From Mangifera indica (lineage: Eukaryota > Streptophyta > Magnoliopsida > Sapindales > Anacardiaceae): 64,000 nt of DNA. Numbering within the stretch: the first letter of the stretch is position 1; every line of letters begins with the position of its first letter. The notes below the pieces were generated by a model. The model was not told where the DNA came from and did not search any database. It saw only the letters and a program-made list of their open reading frames with translations. The DNA is taken from the NCBI RefSeq assembly GCF_011075055.1, contig NC_058150.1:682001-746000 (forward strand). Reading direction: 5' to 3'. Shown here one piece after another: positions 24,974 through 35,857 of this stretch. The translations under genes and the position numbers were made by a program.

Positions 24974-26464
24974 ATGGCATTCTCATCACTCAATAAACTC
25001 TCCTCTGTTTTCTTCAGCCTCTTTGTTCTGCTACATTTTCAACTCAATGTTGCTTTTAATTCTACACAAGAAGCACAAGCTCTTCTCAAATGGAAAGCCA
25101 GCCTTCAAACCCAGAGCCAGTCTATCCTGTCTTCATGGACACTTTATCCTGTTAATGCTACCAACAATTCTACTCAACATGGAATCAAACTAGCCCATTG
25201 TACTAATTGGTTTGGAGTTTCTTGTGATCGTGCTGGAAGCATCCATAGATTAAACCTATCTGTTTTAGGTTTAAAAGGTACACTTGATAGATTTTCATTC
25301 TTATCGTTTCCTCATCTTGCATATCTTGATCTTTCCATTAATGAACTCTTTGGAGTTATCTCTTCACAAATTGGTAATCTCTCCAAACTAAAGTATCTTG
25401 ACTTGTCAACTAATCAGTTTTTTGGGAAAATTCCAACTGAAATTGGTCTCCTAACACATTTGGAGACCCTCCATGTGTTTGAGAATCAATTAAATGCTTC
25501 ATCAATTCCTAAAGAAATAGGCCAACTTAATTCTCTCAGTGAACTTGCTTTATATAGTAACCATTTGGAAGGTTCAATTCCTGCTTCTTTGGGAAATTTG
25601 AGTAAACTGTCTTGGTTGGCTCTCTATAATAATTCACTTTCAGGTGTCATTCCTCCAGAGATGGGAAACCTCTCTAATCTCCTTGAACTTTACATAGATA
25701 CCAATAACTTAACAGGTTCAATCCCTACTAGTTTTAGCAAACTAAGAAAACTAACCGTGTTGTACATGTTTTCCAACCAACTTTCTGGTTCCATTCCTCA
25801 AGAATTAGGAAATTTGGAATCTCTCACTAATTTTAGTCTTCATAATAATAGTCTTTCAGGTTCTATTCCAGCATCTCTAGGTGGTTTGAAAAATCTGAGT
25901 ATTCTTCATTTATACAGTAATACACTTTCAGGCTCTATTCCTATTGAAATAGGAAATCTGAACAAGCTTATTGATTTAGATTTAAGTAGAAATATACTCA
26001 ATGGCTCTATTCCTGATTCCTTTAAAAATTTGAGCGAGTTAGAGTTTTTATCCTTTTATAAAAATAATCTTTCTGGTACTATTCCCCAAGAAATTGGGAA
26101 TTTCACGAATTTGTCTAGGTTACATTTAGACACCAACCACTTTACTGGTCCCTTACCCCATAATATATGTGCTAGTGGTTCTTTGGAGAGATTTAGTGTT
26201 AGTGACAACAATTTTTTTGGTCCAATTCCCAAAGGTTTGAGAAATTGTACGAGTCTAAGAAGACTCTCTATGCAAGGAAACCAATTTGTTGGAAATATAT
26301 CTGAAGTTTTTGGCACCTATCCAAATCTAGAATTGTTTGATATTAGCCATAATGAATTTTATGGTGAAATCACATCAAATTTGGTTAAGTGTTCAAATTT
26401 AATCTCCTTAAAGATGGCAGGGAACAATATTGGTGGGAGCATACCATTTGAACTTGAAACTTAA
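24974..26464 (+). CDS. LRR2A: secreted LRR protein, truncated MIK2-like ectodomain
   Basis: A single-exon frame of 496 residues, paralogous to LRR1A and differing at many positions across the LRR face. One repeat reads NQLNASSIPKEIGQL where LRR1 has SQLDGLIPEALGQL, which adds one residue. The signal peptide, N-cap cysteines and LRR array are as in LRR1A. It ends at the same TAA, after which the frame reads LIALDLSSNLLVGSS before a second stop, even closer to the ancestral receptor. The promoter is conserved up to TGATAAATATGG before the ATG. It looks intact as a secreted protein. The near-copy in unit B has one more LRR. Confidence 0.82.
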   Translation: MAFSSLNKLSSVFFSLFVLLHFQLNVAFNSTQEAQALLKWKASLQTQSQSILSSWTLYPVNATNNSTQHGIKLAHCTNWFGVSCDRAGSIHRLNLSVLGLKGTLDRFSFLSFPHLAYLDLSINELFGVISSQIGNLSKLKYLDLSTNQFFGKIPTEIGLLTHLETLHVFENQLNASSIPKEIGQLNSLSELALYSNHLEGSIPASLGNLSKLSWLALYNNSLSGVIPPEMGNLSNLLELYIDTNNLTGSIPTSFSKLRKLTVLYMFSNQLSGSIPQELGNLESLTNFSLHNNSLSGSIPASLGGLKNLSILHLYSNTLSGSIPIEIGNLNKLIDLDLSRNILNGSIPDSFKNLSELEFLSFYKNNLSGTIPQEIGNFTNLSRLHLDTNHFTGPLPHNICASGSLERFSVSDNNFFGPIPKGLRNCTSLRRLSMQGNQFVGNISEVFGTYPNLELFDISHNEFYGEITSNLVKCSNLISLKMAGNNIGGSIPFELET

Positions 26465-27396
26465 CTAATTGCTCTCGATCTTTCTTCTAATCTTCTAGTT
26501 GGGAGTTCTTGAGCTCTAGTTTTCAATGGGGATCAACTTTGTATTGTATAGCTTATTATTATTATTATTATTATTTGTGGTTTTTTGAATTAGCTATTAA
26601 TGAATCAAAAGAGTATCATCTTTCAGCAAATTACTTCTTTAAGATTTGAAAGGGATTGGTAACCCAAATTCTCCAACAGTTGTTTTTGGGCTGCAAATAA
26701 GCCAAACCTCGATCAATTATTGTTGAATCAAACTTAAGTTTGAGTGGCTCGATTTTGACTCTTCAATCAAGCTCGAGTTTGTTATTATTGGGTTTAATGA
26801 GATCGTGAGCTTGTTGTAGTTTCTTTCAAGTATAATACCAATAAATCTCTAAATAATCGAAGTAAGCCGAAAAAACCAAAATTAATTCTCTCTATAAAAA
26901 TCAATTGGTTCCATAGATGAATTTCAACAATTTTCAACACCAAATCAAGGCAGAAATTAACTAATGTTTTGGTAGCAAATGTTAGAAATGTAAATGATCT
27001 ATCCATACAATGAACATTGCACATAAAGGGAAAGTGCTGAACAACAGTTATATTGTTTAGAATACACAACTTAAACTTTAGAAATCAGTTGTTTGTAAGA
27101 AGTGAAAAGTGGAGTTACGTACCACACCGCTTGTTTAATTGACTTACTGGAGCAGTTACATATCGAATAAAAGCCGGTTCTGTTATATGCTGCATTAACC
27201 GCTTAGAGAAATTTCAGAGTTAGTGGAGAAAAATCCACATCCTACAAAATTGAATGATACAGATATAGAAAATCGTGGATAAGAAAAAGGTTGTTTTGGG
27301 GTTTTTATTTCAAATTTAAAAATTTCTCAGCCGCAGACCCCGTTATTGTCTTCCCCCGTGCTCCCGTTATTTGGCTTCTACGAAAATAGAAAGAAA
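26465..27396. other. LRR2A 3' flank
   Basis: Same flank as after LRR1A, with a (TTA)n run at about 26555. No gene. The first ~300 bp are identical to the flank of LRR3A (30902-31195), which matters for the gene-conversion finding. Confidence 0.6.
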
Positions 27397-27525
27397 ATGA
27401 GTTGTCACGGCGACACCGTCATAGCTCTCACCCAACCCGGCAATCTGTATTTCATTTCCGGCAATTACTGCAGATCCCTGACTCAATCTCTAACTCTCAG
27501 GGTGTACGTTTTCGCTGATCCCTGA
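27397..27525 (+). pseudogene. Phytocyanin-like fragment, copy 2A
   Basis: A 42-codon frame with YFISGNYC, closer to the phytocyanin consensus than copy 1A. Between the two, six codons differ and all six changes alter the residue, as expected for a fragment without purifying selection. Confidence 0.45.
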
Positions 27526-27799
27526 CGCCATGCCTCATTCTTAACCGCCAGTCCATATTTGTTTCATTATTATTTTCTTTCTTCTAGCATCTGAAAATTT
27601 TTCATGTCTTTCTGAATTTCATTGTGTTCATGGTAGATCAAAGATTAATTAATAAATTATTTATTTATTTTTTAATGATATTTGTTGAAGGAATTAAGGT
27701 TAATTTTTTTGGAATTAATGATACGATCAAAATGAGTACGAGAAATTTTATAAATTTAAGTTTCTTTATAATATTTTTTTTAAAATTATGACGGGATAA

Positions 27800-27875
27800 A
27801 TTTAAGTTTCTTTATAATATTTTAGAAAATGTATACTATGATACAATAAACGATAGAAATGGAACTATAAATCAA
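27800..27875. other. Filler DNA at a 3.6-kb deletion junction
   Basis: Relative to unit B, bases 44450-48022 are missing and replaced by ~76 bp. One filler block, AATTTAAGTTTCTTTATAA, copies DNA just to the left. The next, from AGAAAATGTATAC to CAATAAACGAT, matches the LRR1 flank near 20695 better than it matches the corresponding unit B sequence. The last ~20 bp have no source that I found. Confidence 0.7.
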
Positions 27876-28009
27876 GACTAAACACAAGTCTTGAGAAGTG
27901 AAGTTAAGATGAGTATGAGTGTATCTTTTCCCGGTAAAGAATATATAGGATTAATTATTTACTAATCAAAGAGTGTGTTACATGAACCCTTTTTCTATGT
28001 GGGGATGAG

Positions 28010-28200
28010 TAATAAAGGCAGCAAAAACCTGGAGTAAAAGAAGGGCCACTAACATATTAAGTCCTTTGAGAGTTCGGAATTCTGTTTATAAATATGGAGC
28101 TGCAAATTAGGTTCTACAGTGCACAAACTTAAACTAGTTTAAGCAATGGCATTCTCATCACTCAATAAACTCTTCCCTGTTTTCATATACCTGCATAATC
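28010..28200 (+). pseudogene. Truncated LRR gene 5' end, second in unit A
   Basis: LRR promoter and first codons (ATG at 28146), cut at the same place as the 24234 stub and followed by the same retroelement-like fragment (28200-28570). Confidence 0.75.
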
Positions 28201-28570
28201 AACCTGTGATGGCAAGTCCTGCATAATCAGGAGGATAGGAAGTTCATGCTGAGGTTACAAAATTGTTGAGTATTGGTATCAGGAGATCAGAGAATACTTA
28301 GACGAAGTCCAACTTAAGGGGGCATATTGGTATTCACAGCAATGAAATCAGAGGGAGTTCAGCTTAAGGCGACATATTGATACGAGTACAAAACAACACT
28401 TCACAAGTCTCAAGGATCACGCTGCATTTTACTAAAACATAAAGGACCGTGCCACATTTTGCAAAAACAAGAAGGAGCAATTTGATATTGTATTGGGATT
28501 ATGTAAAAACTCTCTTTTCTATAAAAAATTACTGCCTTCGTATATTTCGTAATTTAACCTAATCTAGAAA

Positions 28571-29630
28571 CTTCTCTATTCTGAGAGCCCTAATCCTTTA
28601 GTTATGTGAGTTTTTTGTGTTTTCCTTCAATTTGAACTTTATTCATTTAATCTAAGTTTGATTGGAATTGAGTTGCTCATATCGAATCTAATTTTATTTT
28701 AAATCAAATTTTTTGTCTTTGTTTTCATTCAAATTTGAATATTTAAATCAATTTGAATTCAAATTGTTTATGAAACAAACTCTATCTTTGATTCAAATTC
28801 TGGTTGTTTGATTCAAACTTAAATTTAAGTTTGAACAAAATCTTATCTTGCCTTATCAAATTTTTAGTTCCGTTCCTATCTATCTATGGTAAATGGACAA
28901 TATATAGATCCCCCATTTGTAATTAAAAATGGATTTTTTTACTTCATGAAGAAAACTAGTTTGATTAGAAGGTTTTTGAAAACATGTTTTTGTGACTAAA
29001 TTGAAATGAGTTGATTAAAAACACATACCATTAATCTATTCCACAATTTATGTCAACTTTGTGATAATATTTATTTAAGCGGTTTATTAGTCAAGCCGAT
29101 CAAGACTCAAACCAGTCATTTGATAAGATTAATGTTTAATCTGGGTCTAAAAACATTGAATACAACATTAATATTTATATGAGCATCATAAAATCTTATA
29201 ATGGTGAGAAAAAAACCTTGTGAGAACAATCCACATGACCAAACAACAATTTGCATGATAGATTGTTCGATCAACTAAACCGTAATTGTGGTTGTTAAAC
29301 ACTATAATTAACAGAAAATTATTGATTAAGTTGATTAAATGGAAAGATTTGGAAGCTAGAAAAAGGCCATGGAAATTCTAATTAACCTTTACAGGGTGAC
29401 ATCAACAGTAATAGTAACAACCCCCCACGCAATACATTAGTGGCATGGTGAAGTCAAGAAAATGATTGTGAGACAGAAGAATAAAAAGAGAGAAAAGGAA
29501 AGAAGCTGCAGAAAAACCTGGCATGAAAAGGTGGCATTGACATATTCCATCCTTTGAATGTTCCAAGTTCTGTTGATAAATATGGAGTTCCAAATTAGGC
29601 TCTGCAGTGCATAAACTTACACTAGTTTAA
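28571..29630. other. Spacer and promoter of LRR3A
   Basis: AT-rich sequence with TTTGAATTCAAA-type words and no gene. The last ~200 bp match the LRR1/LRR2 promoters, including GATAAATATGG. Confidence 0.55.
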
Positions 29631-29633
29631 GCA

Positions 29634-30902
29634 GTGGCATTCTCATTACTCTATAAACTCTCCTCTGTTTTCTTCGGCCTCTTTGTTCTGCTACATTTTC
29701 AACTCAATGTTGCTTTTAATTCTACACAAGAAGCACAAGCTCTTCTCAAATGGAAAGCCAGCCTTCAAACCCAGAGCCAGTCTATCCTCTCTTCATGGAC
29801 ACTTTATCCTATTAATGCTACCAACAATTCTACTCAACATGGAACCAAACTAACCCATTGTACTAATTGGTTTGGAGTTTCTTGTGACCGCGCTGGAAGC
29901 ATCTATAGATTAAACCTGTCTGTTTCAGGTTTAAAAGGTACACGATAGATTTTCATTCTCATCATTTCCTCATCTTGCATATTTTGATCTTGCTATTAAT
30001 GAACTCTTTGGAGTTATCCCTTCACAAATTGGTAATCTCTCCAAACTGAAGTATCTTGACTTGTCAACTAATCAGTTTTTTGGGAAAATACCAACTGAAA
30101 TTGGTCTCCTAACACATTTAGAGACCCTTCACTTGGCTGAGAATCAATTAAATGCTTCATCAATTCCAAAAGAAATAGGCCAACTAAGTTCTCTCAGTGA
30201 ACTTGCTTTATATAGTAACAGTTTGGAGAGTTCAATTCCTGCTTCTTTGGGAAATTTGAGTAAACTGTCTTGGCTCTCTATAATAATTCCCTTTCAGGTT
30301 TCATTCCTCCAGAGATGGGAAACCTCTATAATCTCCTTGAACTTTATATGAATACCAATAGCTTAACAGGTTCAATCCCTGCCAGTTTTGGCAAACTAAA
30401 AAAATTAACTGTGTTGTACATGTTCTCCAACCAACTTTCTGGTTACATTCCTCAGGAATTAGGAAATTTGGAATCTCTCATTAATATTAGTCTTCATAGC
30501 AACAATCTTTCAGGTTCAATTCCAGCAAATCTAGGTGGCTTGAGAAATCTCCATTTGCTTTATTTATACAATAATACATTGTCAGGCTCTATTCCCATGG
30601 AAATAGGAAACTTGAACATGCTTCTTGATTTAGACTTGAGTCAAAATATACTCAGTGGTTCTATTCCTGATTCCTTCAAACATTTGAGCAGGTTGAACCG
30701 TTTATACCTTGGTCATAACCAACTTGTTGGAAATATATCTGAAGTTTTTGGCACCTATCCAAATCTAGAATTGTTTGATATTAGCCATAATGAATTTTAT
30801 GGTGAAATCACATCAAATTTGGTTAAGTGTTCAAATTTAATCTCCTTAAAGATGGCAGGGAACAATATTGGTGGGAGCATACCATTTGAACTTGAAACTT
30901 AA
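29634..30902 (+). pseudogene. LRR3A: LRR pseudogene
   Basis: Third paralog of the cluster, with four lesions against LRR2A. The start ATG is GTG. A 2-bp deletion near 29942 leads to a TAG at 29946. A 4-bp deletion near 30270 restores the original frame. A 216-bp in-frame deletion near 30700 removes exactly 72 residues, three LRRs, joining a repeat before FKNLSELEF to one ending NQ.VGNISEV. The final stop is the shared TAA. Between the two small deletions the frame is shifted, so no LRR protein can be made from the normal start. An internal ATG could only give a signal-less fragment. Confidence 0.88.
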
Positions 30903-31896
30903 CTAATTGCTCTCGATCTTTCTTCTAATCTTCTAGTTGGGAGTTCTTGAGCTCTAGTTTTCAATGGGGATCAACTTTGTATTGTATAGCTTATTATTAT
31001 TATTATTATTATTTGTGGTTTTTTGAATTAGCTATTAATGAATCAAAAGAGTATCATCTTTCAGCAAATTACTTCTTTAAGATTTGAAAGGGATTGGTAA
31101 CCCAAATTCTCCAACAGTTGTTTTTGGGCTGCAAATAAGCCAAACCTCGATCAATTATTGTTGAATCAAACTTAAGTTTGAGTGGCTCGATTTTGACTCT
31201 TAAATCAAGCTCAAGTTTGTTATTATTGAGTTCCATGAGATCGTGAGCTTGTTGTAATTTCTTTCAAGTATAATATTAATAAACCTCTAAATAATTGAAG
31301 TAAGCTAAAAAAACCAAAATTAATTTTCTCTCTATAAAAATCAATTGGTTCCATGGATGAATAATTTCAACAAATTTCAACACCAAATCAAGGCAGAAAT
31401 TAATCAATGTTTTGATACTTAATGTTAGAAATCAAAATGATCTATCTATTGCAACTGCACATAAACAAAATCAAAATTAAAATATGCTGAATATAAAACT
31501 AACCTCCTACCATTGTTTGTATTAAACCACAGTCAAAATTTTCAGAATTCACCGCTCTCCCAGACAATCTGATTTGCACAAAATTTCAGCAGTTTGGTAC
31601 CTATGCATGACTGCTTATATACATTATTCTCATCAAAGAATGTGAGAAGTGAAGAGCGGAGTTGAGTACCACATCGTCTGTTTAATTGACTGACTAGAGC
31701 AGTTACATACCAAAGAGAAGCCGGCTCCATTATAACCTGAATTAACTTTGTTGGAGAAATTTCAAAGAAGGTGGAGAAAAACCGACATCCTACAAAATCG
31801 AGAGGTCCGATTCCAAACTATAATTATAGAAGTTCATGATCCATATATGGAAAATCGTGAATAAGAAAAAGGTCAAAGATGAGGCAATTACGGGAG
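30903..31896. other. LRR3A 3' flank and end of unit A
   Basis: No gene. The segment to about 31200 is identical to the LRR2A flank; beyond that it matches unit B. Unit A ends at GGGAGGC. Confidence 0.65.
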
Positions 31897-32172
31897 GCAT
31901 GCTCAAGATTATTTTGCAGAATCATAACGTGTTTTTGGCCTTTTGGCTGTAGCTTAAGTGATCAAATGATGGGTTTGAGTATGGAAGATCTCATTTGAAT
32001 CTTACCATTCATATCTCGTATTGAACTGCTGTTGAACTAATGTCTGCAGACTTTCTTCTCATTCTTCCATGTGTATGGAATGTCTATATGGTTAAGAATA
32101 ACCTTTTTTAATCGTCTCTCCGACTCTCTGATCTGCCTTGACGTTTAATACTTTGTTACGCGTTTTGTGCAG

Positions 32173-32223
32173 AGCCGGATTGTGAAGCTTCAAGAAAAAC
32201 TCACTGCAGCAAATGTGCATTAA
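32173..32223 (+). pseudogene. Orphan last exon of the [2Fe-2S]/TPR gene
   Basis: Exact copy of exon 5 (SRIVKLQEKLTAANVH and stop) with its acceptor site TGTGCAG and part of intron 4. It has no upstream exons because the duplication began inside that intron. It could act as an alternative 3' terminal exon only by splicing across the LRR cluster, which is unlikely. Confidence 0.9.
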
Positions 32224-34369
32224 ATTACGTAATATGAATGAAGTCACATACATCAGTAACGATCAATGCTGTCAGAATACAGTTGATGCTTGTATTCTTT
32301 CCAGGTTCTGTTCCCCATCCCTTAAATCATAGTTTTAGCCCCTTTTCCAGATATGTTTCTATGCGTATTATTCTATATAAAAATTCTGTTACTTTTAAAC
32401 ATGTTAATGTATGTTCTAAAGTGTTTAAGGGTGCTCTGATTCCAAATAATGGCTCGCTTTAGTTCGAGTTTGACTTGTGTCTCAATTAGAATAATGTTAA
32501 AATGATATTGTTTTGTTGACTAGCCATGAATTCAAGTGATAAACTCAAGCCGAGTTTCGAATTTCAAACTTAAGGATCAAACAAAACTCTAGTTATTCTT
32601 AATTTTAACTTGATGAACTCTAGTCGAACTTGAACTATATCATTTTTTATTTGAATCCAACTCAAGTTAAGAAATATTTGGATTTAGTTCGGTTCATATC
32701 CAATCTTAAGTGGCACCCTAGTTAGTAAATACAAGTATGAGAAAAATGGTACGAGAAATTATACAGATATAAAACGATGAATAGTAAAAAATATGTTTAT
32801 AAAAAAGTGTAATAAAACTTGGATATGGGAAAAATATGGAACACGTACAGACAAGTTTAATGTAATACATCATTAATAATACGTTTATAAAAATATAATA
32901 AGTTTAATAATAATTTTAGTATTTTTATGGATTTTTGGGTAAAATTAATATAATAATTCATATGTAAAGTATTTAGTTAACTATTAAAATTAATATAACA
33001 TAATACATCATATTTAGTCACTATACCACAAGATGAATATACAACAAGATTAATGAATTATCGGTGCATCAAATAAGTTCAAATATCAAACATTAAATGA
33101 ATCACAAACATGATGAAGTTATAAACAAGTAAAGAAAAAGACAATAAAAGTTTATTTTTTTAGAAAATAACGACTATGAAAAGTTGAACTAACAAAAAGA
33201 TAAGCATCGATCAGGAGTAAAAATAAAAAAATTTTGTGGAAAAGTTTTTATTGCAATATGAACCTCATATGATGAATAAAGAGGTTATGGATTTGAAAAA
33301 AAAAGGTTTTTTCTTGTTGGCATTTTGATAATTAATTGAAAATTAAAAAAACACTTTGGTACTTTAAATTTGGGAATTGAAATAATGTTGTTTTGGATAT
33401 TTTAAAAATTCGAAAAAATGAAAAATAGTCGTTTAATATGTGAAATGTGAAAAATACATGTTTAATATATTTTGAGTTTAAAATATCATGTTTAATGCAC
33501 GAATTAAATGGGACCATAAATTCTATGAATTTTTGCTAACTAGGGGTGGCACCGGCACCACTTTCCTCACCTAAAGAACTTACCTTGTTGTTTCTGACCA
33601 TTTTCCCAGTCATCAGCAACTGCACAGACGTACCCAAATTTGACGGTTCCTTCAAGTCTTGAAGGCAACGTTTGTGGTGTTGCCTAAAGGTAGAGCATGC
33701 AAGCATCCGTTTAGATTGGTTAATTAGGTCAATGAAATTGGACATAACACAAATCGTACGCACAAACACTAAACCCAAGTCCTGAGAAGTGAAGTCAAGA
33801 TGGGTAAACAAGGTTAAAGATATATGATTGTGATATGTGAATAGTAAAAAAGATCAAACAGAAAAATTATTAATTTGTAAAAGCTTCGAAAAACTCTGAT
33901 CAGAAAACTATCATATTTTGGGATATCATAACTGAACCTTAATCCATAAATTAGGGTCTCTAGAGGTGTTAAGAGCCTGCACCTAATTTGTTTCCCAACC
34001 AATGTGAGATTCTCAATAATTCTCCCTTTCACATTAAGACATGAGTCCGACACTTAATTCCGATCCATCTCAATAGTCAAACATGCATTTTGAAAAGGCA
34101 TACAGTACAATATAAAAGGCCAAAATGACCTGACAGTGATTCTATAGCTTTTAAGTCAAGTCAATTAAGTTGGTGAAGTCAAGAAAATGATTAGGAGACA
34201 GAAGAATAAAAAGGGAGCAAAGGAAAGAAGCTGCAGAGAAACCTGGCGTGAAAGATGGCATTGACATATTCCATCCTTTGAAAGTTCCTAGGAAAGTTCC
34301 TAATTCTGTTGATAAATATGGAGTTCCAAATTAGGCTCTGCAGTGCATAAACTTACACTAGTTTAAGCA
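32224..34369. other. Spacer before LRR1B, duplicate of 15644-17789
   Basis: Contains the same two AT-rich repeats, the LRR upstream block (33555-34100, palindrome at 33649) and the LRR1-type promoter with its 12-bp duplication. Confidence 0.7.
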
Positions 34370-35857
34370 ATGGCATTCTCATCACTCAATAAACTCTCCT
34401 CTGTTTTCTTCAGCCTCTTTGTTCTGCTACATTTTCAACTCAATGTTGCTTTTAATTCTACACAAGAAGCACAAGCTCTTCTCAAATGGAAAGCCAGCCT
34501 TCAAACCCGGAGCCAGTCTATTCTCTCTTCATGGACAATTTATCCTGTTAATGCTACCAACAATTCTACTCAACATGGAACTGAACTAACCCATTGTACT
34601 AATTGGTTTGGAGTATCTTGTGACCGCGTTGGAAACATCCATAGATTAAACTTGTCTGTTTTAGGTTTAAAAGGTACACTCGATAGATTTTCATTCTTAT
34701 CATTCCCTCATCTTGCATATCTTGATCTTGCCGTTAATAAACTCTTTGGAGTTATCCCCTCACAAATTGGTAATCTCTCAAAACTGAAATATCTTGATTT
34801 GTCGATTAATCAATTTTTTGGGAAAATACCGATTGAAATTGGTCTTCTAACACATTTGGAGGCCCTTCACCTAGGTGAGAGTCAACTGGATGGTTTAATT
34901 CCAGAAGCATTAGGACAACTAAGTTCTCTTAGAGAACTTGCTCTATACAATAACCATTTAGACGGCTCAATTCCTGCTTCTTTGGGAAATCTAAGTAAAT
35001 TGTCTTGGTTGGGTCTTTATGATAATTTGCTTTCAGGTTTCATTCCTCCAGAGATAGGAAACCTCTCTAATCTCGTTGAACTTTACATGAATAACAACAA
35101 CTTAACAGGTCCAATCCCTGCCAGTTTTGGCAAATTAAGAAAGCTAACCGTGTTGCACATGTTCTCCAACCAACTTTCTAGTTCCATTCCTCAAGAATTA
35201 GGAAATTTGGAATCTCTCACTGATATTAGTCTTCATCACAATAATCTTTCAGGTTCTATTCCAGCGTCTCTAGGTGGTTTGAAAAATCTCCATTTGCTTC
35301 ATTTATATAATAATTCACTATCAGACTCTATTCCCACAGAAATAGGAAACTTGAACAAGCTTGTTGATTTAGAGTTGAGTCGAAATATTCTCAGTGGTTC
35401 TATTCCTGATTCTTTTAAAAATCTTAGCAAGTTAGAGTTTTTATACCTTCATGAAAACAATCTTTCTGGTACTATTTTCCAAGAAATTGGGAATTTCATG
35501 AGTTTGTTTGTATTATATTTAGACACCAACCACTTCACTGGTCACTTACCCCATAATATATGTGCTAGTGGTTCTCTGGAGAAGTTTAGTGCTAGTGACA
35601 ACAATTTTTTTGGTCCAATTCCCAGAGGCTTGAGAAACTGTACAAGTCTAAGAAATCTTCATATGCAAGGAAACCAATTTGTTGGAAATATATCTGAAGT
35701 TTTTGGCACCTATCCAAAGCTAGAAGTGTTTGATATTAGTCATAATCAGTTTTATGGTGAAATCACATCAAATTTGGTGAAGTGTTCAAATTTAATCTCC
35801 TTAAAGATGGCTGGGAACAATATTGGTGGGAGCATACCATTTGAACTTGAAACTTAA
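34370..35857 (+). CDS. LRR1B: secreted LRR protein identical to LRR1A
   Basis: The encoded 495-residue protein is identical to LRR1A, and the promoter and flanks are also duplicated. Signal peptide 1-28, N-cap cysteines C76 and C84, LRR array and the shared early stop are unchanged. Being identical, the two copies are either a very young dosage gain or kept identical by conversion. Confidence 0.82.
   Translation: MAFSSLNKLSSVFFSLFVLLHFQLNVAFNSTQEAQALLKWKASLQTRSQSILSSWTIYPVNATNNSTQHGTELTHCTNWFGVSCDRVGNIHRLNLSVLGLKGTLDRFSFLSFPHLAYLDLAVNKLFGVIPSQIGNLSKLKYLDLSINQFFGKIPIEIGLLTHLEALHLGESQLDGLIPEALGQLSSLRELALYNNHLDGSIPASLGNLSKLSWLGLYDNLLSGFIPPEIGNLSNLVELYMNNNNLTGPIPASFGKLRKLTVLHMFSNQLSSSIPQELGNLESLTDISLHHNNLSGSIPASLGGLKNLHLLHLYNNSLSDSIPTEIGNLNKLVDLELSRNILSGSIPDSFKNLSKLEFLYLHENNLSGTIFQEIGNFMSLFVLYLDTNHFTGHLPHNICASGSLEKFSASDNNFFGPIPRGLRNCTSLRNLHMQGNQFVGNISEVFGTYPKLEVFDISHNQFYGEITSNLVKCSNLISLKMAGNNIGGSIPFELET

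Larger units (their letters stand above)
15317..31896. repeat. Segmental duplication, unit A
   Basis: Unit A is nearly identical to unit B (31897-52049), at a constant offset of 16,580 bp from 15317 until a poly(A) length difference near 22675. The offset then steps to 16,651 after an extra 72-bp LRR in B, and to 20,147 after a 3.6-kb deletion in A. The left edge lies inside the last intron of the [2Fe-2S]/TPR gene. The A/B junction (31889-31905) joins GGGAGGC to ATGCTCAAG, with only GC shared between the two outer breakpoints. Confidence 0.95.

Noticed and set aside
26056..26316. 86-codon minus-strand frame within LRR2 (also at 42707)
   Set aside because: It is the antisense shadow of the LRR coding sequence.
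31542..31730. 62-codon minus-strand frame at the end of each unit
   Set aside because: No recognised motif, AT-rich context, and copy in unit B is due to the duplication.
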